From UBA6987 sp045616945 (GTDB lineage: Bacteria > Bacillota > Clostridia > Lachnospirales > Lachnospiraceae), in assembly GCA_045616945.1 (NCBI GenBank), contig JAZLHR010000001.1:1-5694 (forward strand): a stretch of 5,694 nucleotides of DNA. Reading direction: 5' to 3'. Made by a program: the position numbers and the translations under genes. Positions 1-5,020 of this stretch are shown piece by piece. A model generated the notes under the pieces. It worked only from the letters and a program-made list of their open reading frames with translations. It was not told where the DNA came from and did not search any database. How positions within the stretch are numbered: the stretch's first letter is position 1; each line of letters starts with the position of its first letter.

Positions 1-112
1 AAATTCATCGATTTCCCATACTAAAACCAAGCGTTTATCTACTGTGGGATTTACTTTGGGAATTTACGTCTTGTTTGCTGGGGGCATGATCGCGGGGATT
101 TATGCCGCATGA
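1..112 (+). CDS. C-terminal end of a membrane protein (partial, runs in from left edge)
   Basis: A frame open from the left edge (first whole codon at base 2) ends in TGA at 110-112 and gives 36 residues. The first part is polar (SHTKTKR); the rest is a hydrophobic, glycine-rich stretch of about 20 residues (VGFTLGIYVLFAGGMIAGIYAA) that reads as one membrane-spanning helix ending at the C-terminus. Too little is visible to name a family. The start lies outside the window. There is no hairpin terminator between this stop and the promoter at 127, so some read-through into the next operon is possible. The call rests on frame and hydrophobicity only; the tail is short enough to be chance. Confidence 0.45.
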   Translation, partial: NSSISHTKTKRLSTVGFTLGIYVLFAGGMIAGIYAA

Positions 113-126
113 GCAAAATATTTTTC

Positions 127-155
127 TTGACAAAACAGTTCTACAAATGTAGTAT
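127..155 (+). promoter_or_regulatory. Sigma-A-type promoter of the repressor/peptidase operon
   Basis: A perfect -35 hexamer TTGACA lies at 127-132 and a -10 candidate TAGTAT at 150-155 (4 of 6 consensus bases), separated by the ideal 17 bp. Transcription would begin near 161-163, about 30 bases before the repressor start codon. The -10 element lies inside the first operator, which fits repression by occlusion of RNA polymerase. TATAAA at 153-158 could be an alternative -10, but its 20-bp spacer is poor. Confidence 0.75.
140..153 (+). promoter_or_regulatory. BlaI/MecI-type operator 1 (overlaps -10)
   Basis: TCTACAAATGTAGT holds the dyad CTACA-AA-TGTAG, which matches the TACAnnTGTA core recognised by the BlaI/MecI/CopY repressor family. 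It covers the -10 hexamer and the end of the spacer. The whole 14 bases recur as an exact reverse complement at 166-179. Because a gene of exactly this repressor family follows, autoregulation is the straightforward reading. Confidence 0.85.
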
Positions 156-165
156 AAAGGCGTGC

Positions 166-179
166 ACTACATTTGTAGA
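166..179 (+). promoter_or_regulatory. BlaI/MecI-type operator 2 (overlaps ribosome binding site)
   Basis: ACTACATTTGTAGA is the exact reverse complement of operator 1, with the dyad CTACA-TT-TGTAG. It lies just after the predicted transcription start and runs into the Shine-Dalgarno sequence AGAGGAG (177-183). The two dyad centres are 26 bp apart, so two repressor dimers could bind side by side. In RNA the two copies could also pair into a 14-bp hairpin with a 12-base loop, if transcription began far enough upstream to include operator 1. Confidence 0.85.
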
Positions 180-191
180 GGAGATGAATCC

Positions 192-569
192 ATGAACGAC
201 AATATACGCCGTCTGCCTGATGCGGAGCTGGAAGTCATGCAGGCTGTCTGGGCCTGCAAGTCCCCTGCTGCCAGAGCAGACATCGAAGCGATCCTTTATA
301 AGACGCATCCGATGGCTATGACGACACTGCTGACGCTTCTTTCCCGCCTGTCCGAAAAAGGCTTCATCCGGATAGAGAAGGTCAGCCGCAGCTCACGGTA
401 TATCCCGACCGTAAGCCGGGAGGAATATCTTTCCTCCCAAAGCAGACGCTTCGTTGACAAGCTCTGCGGCGGCAGTATATCGACATTCGCCGCAGCTCTG
501 TGCAGCAGCGGCTTGACAAAGGAGGAACTGGCAGAGCTGCGTGAGATGCTGGAAAGGGGCACGCTATGA
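192..569 (+). CDS. BlaI/MecI/CopY-family transcriptional repressor
   Basis: This 125-residue cytoplasmic DNA-binding protein has the usual length of the BlaI/MecI family. Residues about 6-75 form the winged helix: LPDAELEVMQAVW is the typical first helix, MTTLLTLLSRLSEKGFI the recognition-helix region and SRSSRYIP the wing. Residues about 76-125 (FVDKLCGG ... TKEELAELREML) match the helical dimerisation domain. I chose ATG 192 because AGAGGAG (177-183) sits 8 bases upstream; a GTG at 162 in the same frame would fall at the transcription start and has no ribosome binding site. The gene overlaps the M56 peptidase gene by 4 bases (ATGA), so the two are translationally coupled. By family knowledge the dimer binds TACAnnTGTA dyads and is cut by its partner protease on induction. 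From a remembered alignment, the S. aureus Asn-Phe cleavage pair is not conserved here (region STFAAALC). Confidence 0.93.
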   Translation: MNDNIRRLPDAELEVMQAVWACKSPAARADIEAILYKTHPMAMTTLLTLLSRLSEKGFIRIEKVSRSSRYIPTVSREEYLSSQSRRFVDKLCGGSISTFAAALCSSGLTKEELAELREMLERGTL

Positions 570-2446
570 TGATCCTCCGTGGGATTTGGGCGCTCTTTCT
601 CGCGGGATTTGTGGCCTATGCGTTCCGGCGCTCCTGGCAGTGGGAACACGGCGCCCCTCTGCCGGAGCCTGTTTTCGGCGGGGATAAACCGAGAACGAAA
701 GAAACGGCCGTATGGCTGGATCCTTGTTTTCTTCCGCTGGTTCTGCTTGTCATTCTGATTGTTTTGGGAGCAGTGGACGGCGTGAAAGGCGTTGAGCGGT
801 TTCTGTCTCTGTCGCTGGATGTGATGATTGTGATCAGCATTTATTTCCTGCTGCTCATTTTCCTGCTTCCTGTTTTCCGCAGATACTTCAGCGCCCGTGC
901 CTGCGCTACGATGTGGATACTGCCGGTATTCCTGTTTTGGCAGGCGCATATTCTGTATCGGAACGCACCTGTGCCGCGCTTTGTTATCTGCATCCCCTCC
1001 GACATCCTCAAAGTGCTGTTTTTTGTATGGAGTGTCGGATTTGCCGTTGTATTTATCGGGAAATTTGTCTCCCATTTTATCTTCCGGCACAGGGTGATGT
1101 CTGCGTCCGTTCCTGTCAGGGATCCGGACGTGCAGGAACTCTTTGACCGGGAATTGAAGGCGCTCGAATACTACCGTCCCGTTCGCCTGGTGATAAGTTC
1201 CGCGGCGGCTGTCCCGTTCTCCATGGGAACGATGAAGCGGAACCGTGTGACGGTACTGCCGGACCGGGCGTTTTCGCAGCAGGAACTGGAGTTCATTTTC
1301 CGGCATGAGATCCACCATCTTCAAAGAGGAGATGTAAACAATAAGATCTTTTTTGCTTTCTGCCAGGCTCTCTGCTGGTTCAACCCACTGATTTGGGTGG
1401 CTGTCCGCAAGGCCAGTGATGACCTTGAACTTTCCTGCGACGAGATCGTTCTGGAGGGGACGGATGACAGGACACGGAAACAGTACGCGGAACTCCTTCT
1501 GAATACTGCCGGCCGCTCCGCAGGATTTACCACCTGCCTGTCTGCGGCGGCGGAGACCATGCGGTACCGTCTGAAAAATGCCGTGACTGTCCGCAAACGC
1601 CTTCCGGGAACTCTTATTATTTCTATCGCCATGTTCCTCTGCGTGATGTCCTACGGCACGATTGCCGTCAGCAATGAGAAGGGGACTGCGGCAGAGCTGA
1701 TCATGGGGCCCTGCACCGCCGAAGATATCAGAGCTGTCTATTATGCCCCTGAGGACGGGACCCGGCTCGAAGAGGTTTTCGCATGGGACAGTGACGGACT
1801 GTTTTCATATCTTGCAGCTCTTGATGCAGAGCGGCTCAGCAGTGCAAACGAGATCAGCGGCATCGGAGGGCAGAAGGTCTCCGTGCTCATAAACCGCAGC
1901 GGCACGGCGGAATTGACCGTACATGATAAATATATCGAAGTATATGACTTCCATCGCGGACTGAATGCAGAGTACTATTATCTGCGTTCCGGGGCGGACT
2001 GGGATACAATCACCGGATATCTGGACTTTGATGCGGAAAGGCCGGTCGATTATTCGCAGCTTTGGCCGGAGATGCGGGTATATTTTGACGTTCCGGATCC
2101 GGAGGAACCGATCGTCGCCGTTCGCAGTAAGCTCCGAGTATGGGACACGGAAACCGGCGAGACACTGCGCGCTTACAGCAGCAGTGATTCGGCGGGCGGC
2201 CTGAGCGGTGTGTGCCCCGCCGAGGCACGGCTCGTGTTCGATCTGCCGGTATCGGAAATCACCGTCCGGATGAAAGAATGGAACTCCGATTCTCAGACAG
2301 CCATGGAACCGGATGTTCGGGAGGAATGCTTCTGTCTGCAGCTGGAAAGCCGCTCGGCTCACTATCAGGTCGATGTGATTTATGAACCGGACGAAGGCAT
2401 TCAATACGAAGCTACCTATGTATTTGATGTGGAATGTCGAAACTGA
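566..2446 (+). CDS. BlaR1/MecR1-type M56 membrane metallopeptidase with unrecognised sensor domain
   Basis: This 626-residue protein is probably the antirepressor protease for the preceding repressor. Hydrophobic segments occur near residues 3-21, 54-70, 84-104, 114-131, 146-168, 262-280 and 346-368. The zinc-peptidase motif HEIHH is at 247-251, followed by the family-typical WFNPLIW (271-277) and DLELSCDE (286-293), where E288 is the likely third zinc ligand. The catalytic region therefore looks intact and cytoplasmic. After the last membrane helix, residues about 369-626 should lie outside the membrane. They are rich in alternating beta-type sequence, perhaps two domains (about 385-490 and 500-626), and I see no SxxK or other penicillin-binding signature there. 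S. aureus BlaR1 has a class D beta-lactamase-like sensor at this place. The start ATG 566 overlaps the upstream stop, and GGAAAGGGG (551-559) is a possible ribosome binding site; ATG 569 is an equally possible start. The ligand is unknown. Confidence 0.9.
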   Translation: MMILRGIWALFLAGFVAYAFRRSWQWEHGAPLPEPVFGGDKPRTKETAVWLDPCFLPLVLLVILIVLGAVDGVKGVERFLSLSLDVMIVISIYFLLLIFLLPVFRRYFSARACATMWILPVFLFWQAHILYRNAPVPRFVICIPSDILKVLFFVWSVGFAVVFIGKFVSHFIFRHRVMSASVPVRDPDVQELFDRELKALEYYRPVRLVISSAAAVPFSMGTMKRNRVTVLPDRAFSQQELEFIFRHEIHHLQRGDVNNKIFFAFCQALCWFNPLIWVAVRKASDDLELSCDEIVLEGTDDRTRKQYAELLLNTAGRSAGFTTCLSAAAETMRYRLKNAVTVRKRLPGTLIISIAMFLCVMSYGTIAVSNEKGTAAELIMGPCTAEDIRAVYYAPEDGTRLEEVFAWDSDGLFSYLAALDAERLSSANEISGIGGQKVSVLINRSGTAELTVHDKYIEVYDFHRGLNAEYYYLRSGADWDTITGYLDFDAERPVDYSQLWPEMRVYFDVPDPEEPIVAVRSKLRVWDTETGETLRAYSSSDSAGGLSGVCPAEARLVFDLPVSEITVRMKEWNSDSQTAMEPDVREECFCLQLESRSAHYQVDVIYEPDEGIQYEATYVFDVECRN

Positions 2447-2449
2447 AGC

Positions 2450-2485
2450 AAGCCCGCAGGCCATATGAACCTGCGGGCTTTATTT
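2450..2485 (+). terminator. Intrinsic terminator 1 after the peptidase gene
   Basis: A perfect 11-bp stem AAGCCCGCAGG (2450-2460) / CCTGCGGGCTT (2470-2480) encloses a 9-base loop and begins 4 bases after the stop codon. It is followed by TATTT, a weak T-tract. This is probably the first of two tandem terminators. Confidence 0.75.
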
Positions 2486-2516
2486 GTCGGCTGCGAGCGG
2501 GGCAGCCGGCTTTTTT
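2486..2516 (+). terminator. Intrinsic terminator 2 (strong T-tract)
   Basis: The 9-bp stem GTCGGCTGC (2486-2494) / GCAGCCGGC (2502-2510) has one G-T pair, a 7-base loop, and runs directly into TTTTTT (2511-2516). This is the stronger of the tandem pair. It would stop the repressor/peptidase transcript before it runs antisense into the convergent operon. Confidence 0.88.
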
Positions 2517-2549
2517 GTTGTGTCAGGAAAATGTATGATGAAAAAAAGG

Positions 2550-2582
2550 AATAGATAATCCGTCAAATTTTAATAGACTATC
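2550..2582. repeat. Imperfect direct repeat in the convergent intergenic region
   Basis: AATAGATAATC (2550-2560) and AATAGACTATC (2572-2582) agree at 9 of 11 positions and start 22 bp apart, about two helical turns. They lie in the AT-rich 150 bases between the plus-strand terminators and the end of the VOC gene. No promoter or gene nearby gives them a role, and chance in AT-rich DNA is quite possible. No clear minus-strand terminator for the converging operon is visible in this stretch; the 6-bp ACAAAT/ATTTGT hairpin at 2648-2662 lacks a T-tract. Confidence 0.3.
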
Positions 2583-2666
2583 GACAATTCTTTTTATCGA
2601 AGCCGTTTCTGCTTTGACAATATACATTTTGCACTCCCGACAAGCTTACAAATATAATTTGTGTCA

Positions 2667-3029
2667 TTACACCGACGTTCCAACTTCGATCAGATTTCCG
2701 TCAAGGTCGTAAAAACGTACCACGCGCTGTCCCCACGAATGAGTCATAGGTAGGGTGACAAACTCCGTTTCCGGATAAAGCGTTTTCAGCTTTTCGTAAA
2801 AAGCATCCACATTTTCTTCCTCAAAATACAGCTCGCAGGCGTTGTTCTGCGGAATCACGTCCCTTCCGATAAAGCCGCGCCAATATTTTTCCTCCTGCAA
2901 AACAAGGCCGCCCGACAGTATTACGTTGCCGTCGTTATCCTGGAGTGTTTTAAGGCCGAAGAGGTTGTGATAATATTTCTCTGCTTTTTTTATATCTTTT
3001 ACTACAATCAAAAATCCACTTAATTTCAT
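2667..3029 (-). CDS. VOC (glyoxalase/bleomycin-resistance fold) family protein
   Basis: This 120-residue single-domain protein shows the paired beta-alpha-beta-beta-beta pattern of the vicinal oxygen chelate superfamily. The first module runs from SGFLIVVKDIKKAEKYYHNLFGL (residues 4-26) to GLVLQEE. The second runs from CELYFEEENVDAFYEKL to the closing signature WGQRVVRFYDLDGNLIEVG (99-117), with E115 at the usual C-terminal metal-ligand position. The first strand lacks the histidine expected of a glyoxalase I, so the substrate cannot be named; dioxygenase, isomerase, drug-binding and metal-free binding roles all occur in this superfamily. The ATG overlaps the stop of the upstream phosphatidyltransferase gene by 4 bases (ATGA), so it is the last gene of the minus-strand operon and is probably translated by coupling. 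The purine-rich AGAAAGAAG upstream is only a weak ribosome binding site. Confidence 0.88.
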   Translation of the reverse strand: MKLSGFLIVVKDIKKAEKYYHNLFGLKTLQDNDGNVILSGGLVLQEEKYWRGFIGRDVIPQNNACELYFEEENVDAFYEKLKTLYPETEFVTLPMTHSWGQRVVRFYDLDGNLIEVGTSV

Positions 3030-3520
3030 AATCTATGATCTTCTTTCTGATTTGCCATTTCTTTGATTGCCGTTCCCATCGCAACGGCGCATACAAGTGG
3101 CGCTCCGTATTTCACGTCTGCAACGCAAACCGAGAGCGGTAGGAGGTACAGCAAAAGTCCCGAAAGCTTATTGCCGAATGAATGCTCAATCGACATTTTG
3201 TGAGCCATCTTACTCGCAATCAGAATGCCGGTGATTTTTGTCACGGCGATAATCACAGTCCAAATCCAAATCCAAAGCGGAAGATTCAAGACCGGCAGGA
3301 TTTTCACTGCATAGGAAAGTGCGAAAAACAAGTCCGCAATACTGTCGAGCATTGCACCCTTTTCGCTTTCCGTATGCAATTTTCGCGCAATAAAGCCGTC
3401 CAGCACGTCGGTCACGCCGCACAGCAGATAAAGCACCGCAAAGGGGACGGAAGACGGAGGAAACACAATCATCACAAGCGAAAACAGAATCCTGCTAACA
3501 GTGGTGATGTTTGCGATCAC
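3026..3520 (-). CDS. CDP-alcohol phosphatidyltransferase family membrane enzyme
   Basis: This 164-residue integral membrane enzyme should join a CDP-activated lipid (or polyol) to an alcohol acceptor with release of CMP. The full family motif is present: D38, D41-G42, A45-R46, G55, D59 and D63, with the exact DxxDGxxAR-x8-GxxxDxxxD spacing. The four aspartates bind the metal ions, and the last is the presumed catalytic base. Hydrophobic segments cover about residues 8-35, 60-77, 80-103, 115-133 and 138-152. The N-terminus (ITTVSRILFSLVMIV) resembles PgsA-like proteins, but 164 residues is short, so the acceptor (glycerol phosphate, serine, inositol or another) is open. The start is GTG 3520, with GGAAG about 10 bases upstream inside the end of the preceding gene, only 4 bases away. 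The 3' end overlaps the VOC gene by 4 bases. Confidence 0.9.
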   Translation of the reverse strand: MIANITTVSRILFSLVMIVFPPSSVPFAVLYLLCGVTDVLDGFIARKLHTESEKGAMLDSIADLFFALSYAVKILPVLNLPLWIWIWTVIIAVTKITGILIASKMAHKMSIEHSFGNKLSGLLLYLLPLSVCVADVKYGAPLVCAVAMGTAIKEMANQKEDHRL

Positions 3521-3524
3521 GGCG

Positions 3525-4277
3525 TTATTTCTTCCAGCGTTTCAGCGTCGGGAACAGTTTTTCGCAGTACGCCTTCATTTCCTCATTGGTCATACCCGCC
3601 TGCGCGCCGAACTGACTGCACATTTCGATGTATTCCTCCATCGCCACCTTGTCGATAAATTCGCCGTTCGTATAGCAGTATTTGCAATAATCTTCGTTGA
3701 TACTGCCGTCAGCGTTAGAGCCAAAAACCTCCTCCGATTCCATCGGCATTCCGCAGCTTTGGCAGATTTTCAGATCTTCCTTTTTCTTGATCGGTACCCA
3801 TATACCGCACTCATAATCCGGTGATTGCGGATTCATCGCAGAATAGATTTCAAGGGAGGACGAGCCGACTTCATACATCGTTTTTATGTTCGGTGCCCAT
3901 TCGTTCCACACCCGCGTGTTGAGCGTCTGCAAAGACTGCGGGATCGGACCTTTTGCCGTGAAGATTGCCCAATCGCTTTCCGGGAAGGTGAAAAGATCAC
4001 ATCTCTCCGGCACATCACCGCCTTTGTAAAGACCGGCGATCCAATAGGAAAATCCGGCATCCCCGTCGGCACAAATGGCGTACATTCCGATGCCGTTTTC
4101 GAGGATCGCCGCTTCCACCGGCGTTTCTGGTTTCATTGTCTGCCAAAGACGGGCATATTTTTCGTTGTATTCCTTGTCCCAGAATTCCGGGCATTTCTTG
4201 TAGCCTTCATCGGGCGCGATTTCGGTGTGAAAACCGATAAAGGTAAGTTCTTTCTTATGTTCGTAGGTTATGTTCAT
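3525..4277 (-). CDS. GyrI-like effector-binding domain fused to C-terminal zinc ribbon
   Basis: This is a 250-residue soluble protein in two parts. Residues about 1-165 resemble the GyrI-like / AraC effector-binding fold: YEHKKELTFIGFHTEI at the start, a middle GMYAICADGDAGFSYWIAGLY, and ESDWAIFTAKGPIPQSLQTLNTRVWNEWAP typical of the second half. These domains bind small, often cationic or hydrophobic, molecules. Residues about 170-250 are a zinc ribbon of the zf-ribbon_2 type, with Cys pairs C172/C175 and C198/C201 and the characteristic closing FPTLKRWKK. No helix-turn-helix is present, although this pair of domains is often attached to AraC-type regulators. I start at ATG 4277 because GGAG (4285-4288) is 7 bases upstream; the in-frame ATG at 4283 would leave one base of spacing, and anything further upstream is shadow of the hydrolase gene. 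The next gene follows after 4 bases. A ligand-sensing or detoxifying role is inference. Confidence 0.87.
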   Translation of the reverse strand: MNITYEHKKELTFIGFHTEIAPDEGYKKCPEFWDKEYNEKYARLWQTMKPETPVEAAILENGIGMYAICADGDAGFSYWIAGLYKGGDVPERCDLFTFPESDWAIFTAKGPIPQSLQTLNTRVWNEWAPNIKTMYEVGSSSLEIYSAMNPQSPDYECGIWVPIKKKEDLKICQSCGMPMESEEVFGSNADGSINEDYCKYCYTNGEFIDKVAMEEYIEMCSQFGAQAGMTNEEMKAYCEKLFPTLKRWKK

Positions 4278-4284
4278 TTCCATT

Positions 4285-4288
4285 CTCC
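4285..4288 (-). promoter_or_regulatory. Ribosome binding site that fixes the GyrI-like start
   Basis: On the minus strand the sequence reads CTGGAGAATGGAAATGAAC. GGAG is 7 bases from the second ATG (4277) but only 1 base from the first (4283), so the second ATG is preferred. The whole site lies in the 32-base gap after the hydrolase stop. Confidence 0.7.
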
Positions 4289-4309
4289 AGGGGAATGTCC
4301 CTCTCTCGC

Positions 4310-4846
4310 TTATTCGATGATGACCTGCAGGGTCTCCATCGCCCTGAGTGCCGTCTGGTGTGTTTCTTCCGTTACGCAGGCACAGCATCCCGCGATGACG
4401 CGGATGACAGCCTCGGGGCAGAACGCCCTGACCAGACTGACATTGCTGAGGACGCAGATTCCGGTGCATACGCCCACAAATGTGATGTCCGCATCTTCGC
4501 CGCTGCCGCAGATCCGGCGGAGTGTTTCACCCAGCTCCACACTGCCGAAGGTGAGCTTATCGATGATCTGCGCGTCAGGATATTTCCGGCGTACTTCGTC
4601 CATGATGCCGGCTTCGATCTCCCAGCCGCGGCTGCCCCGGATGCAATGCTCCGCGGGAAGGCATCTGCCCTCGCGGGTACGGAGGTAATCGACAGGGTGC
4701 GTATCTCTGGTGAGGAAAAGCCGGTCATAGGACGCGGTTTTCAGATGTTCGATGATCGCGTCCGTGACAGCCGCGCAGCGCCCGTTTCCGAGCGGACCCG
4801 TGGTAAAATCGTTCTGCATATCAACGATAACAAGTATTTTTTCCAT
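4310..4846 (-). CDS. Isochorismatase-superfamily cysteine hydrolase, nicotinamidase-like
   Basis: This 178-residue cytoplasmic hydrolase has the Asp-Lys-Cys triad of the isochorismatase/nicotinamidase superfamily: D9 in VIVDMQNDF, K97 in IIDKLTFGS and C131 in GVCTGICVLSN. The order and spacing are normal for the family. Residues D48 and H50 (TRDTHP) and H67 (HCIRGSRGWEI) match the Asp-His-His metal site of nicotinamidases, a site that plain isochorismatases lack. Conversion of nicotinamide to nicotinate plus ammonia is therefore the leading guess, but a different amide or a dechorismating substrate cannot be excluded. The start ATG 4846 has a strong AGGAGG (4854-4859) with 7-base spacing. It is the first gene of the four-gene minus-strand operon, and a structured leader lies upstream. 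By eye it is richer in G+C than the VOC gene at the operon's far end. Confidence 0.92.
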   Translation of the reverse strand: MEKILVIVDMQNDFTTGPLGNGRCAAVTDAIIEHLKTASYDRLFLTRDTHPVDYLRTREGRCLPAEHCIRGSRGWEIEAGIMDEVRRKYPDAQIIDKLTFGSVELGETLRRICGSGEDADITFVGVCTGICVLSNVSLVRAFCPEAVIRVIAGCCACVTEETHQTALRAMETLQVIIE

Positions 4847-4872
4847 CGTACTGCCTCCTGCTATTATTCATC

Positions 4873-4975
4873 GTTCCGGTATATTCCGGAGCGAAGGGGC
4901 ATCTGTTTCATATTCCCGGCTTATTTGCCCGCAGCCATGCGGAACGGGGCCGGTCACCCGTCCGGCATTTCCGTG
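4873..4975 (-). promoter_or_regulatory. Inverted-repeat-rich leader of the hydrolase operon
   Basis: This stretch lies 27-130 bases upstream of the hydrolase start and holds several inverted repeats. They are TCCGG (4875-4879)/CCGGA (4886-4890); GGGCA (4897-4901)/TGCCC (4926-4930); and CGGAA (4940-4944)/TTCCG (4969-4973) enclosing GCCGG (4949-4953)/CCGGC (4962-4966). A rival pairing ACGGG (4944-4948)/CCCGT (4957-4961) excludes the last set. I see no ORF with a ribosome binding site and no convincing minus-strand promoter. It may be a regulatory leader or protein-binding sites; no known riboswitch consensus was recognised by eye. Confidence 0.35.
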
Positions 4976-4985
4976 AAAGCAGCCC

Positions 4986-5014
4986 TTGGAATATCATCAG
5001 ACTGCAGACATATT
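4986..5014 (+). promoter_or_regulatory. Possible weak plus-strand promoter
   Basis: TTGGAA (4986-4991) and CATATT (5009-5014) are separated by 17 bp and each matches 4 of 6 consensus bases. It would start transcription near 5021, upstream of the hairpins and terminator at 5046-5110. Such partial matches are common by chance; it is listed only because an otherwise orphan terminator needs a transcript. Confidence 0.25.
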
Positions 5015-5020
5015 CGTCCT

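Noticed and set aside
162..191. N-terminal extension of the repressor from GTG 162
   Set aside because: The codon falls at the predicted transcription start, inside the operator region, without a ribosome binding site. ATG 192 has a good one and gives the family-typical N-terminus.
296..1324. 342-residue open frame on the minus strand opposite the repressor and peptidase genes
   Set aside because: It is antisense to two well-recognised genes, has a low-complexity composition rich in R, H, Q, P and S, matches no family by eye and has no ribosome binding site that stands out. Long shadow frames are expected in G+C-rich coding DNA.
1805..2464. 219-residue minus-strand open frame opposite the peptidase C-terminus
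   Set aside because: It begins within the terminator hairpin region, is antisense to a coupled gene and has no recognisable motif.
2614..2658. TTGACA at 2614-2619 and TATAAT at 2653-2658 as a plus-strand promoter
   Set aside because: The spacer would be 33 bases, about twice the workable length. TTGCAC (2629-2634) is a poor substitute -35, and no plus-strand gene follows.
4278..4469. 64-residue N-terminal extension of the GyrI-like protein
   Set aside because: The extension is the hydrolase gene read in another frame. A clear GGAG site with 7-base spacing supports ATG 4277.
3825..4688. 287-residue plus-strand open frame opposite the GyrI-like and hydrolase genes
   Set aside because: It is a shadow of two supported genes, with unprotein-like composition and no family resemblance.
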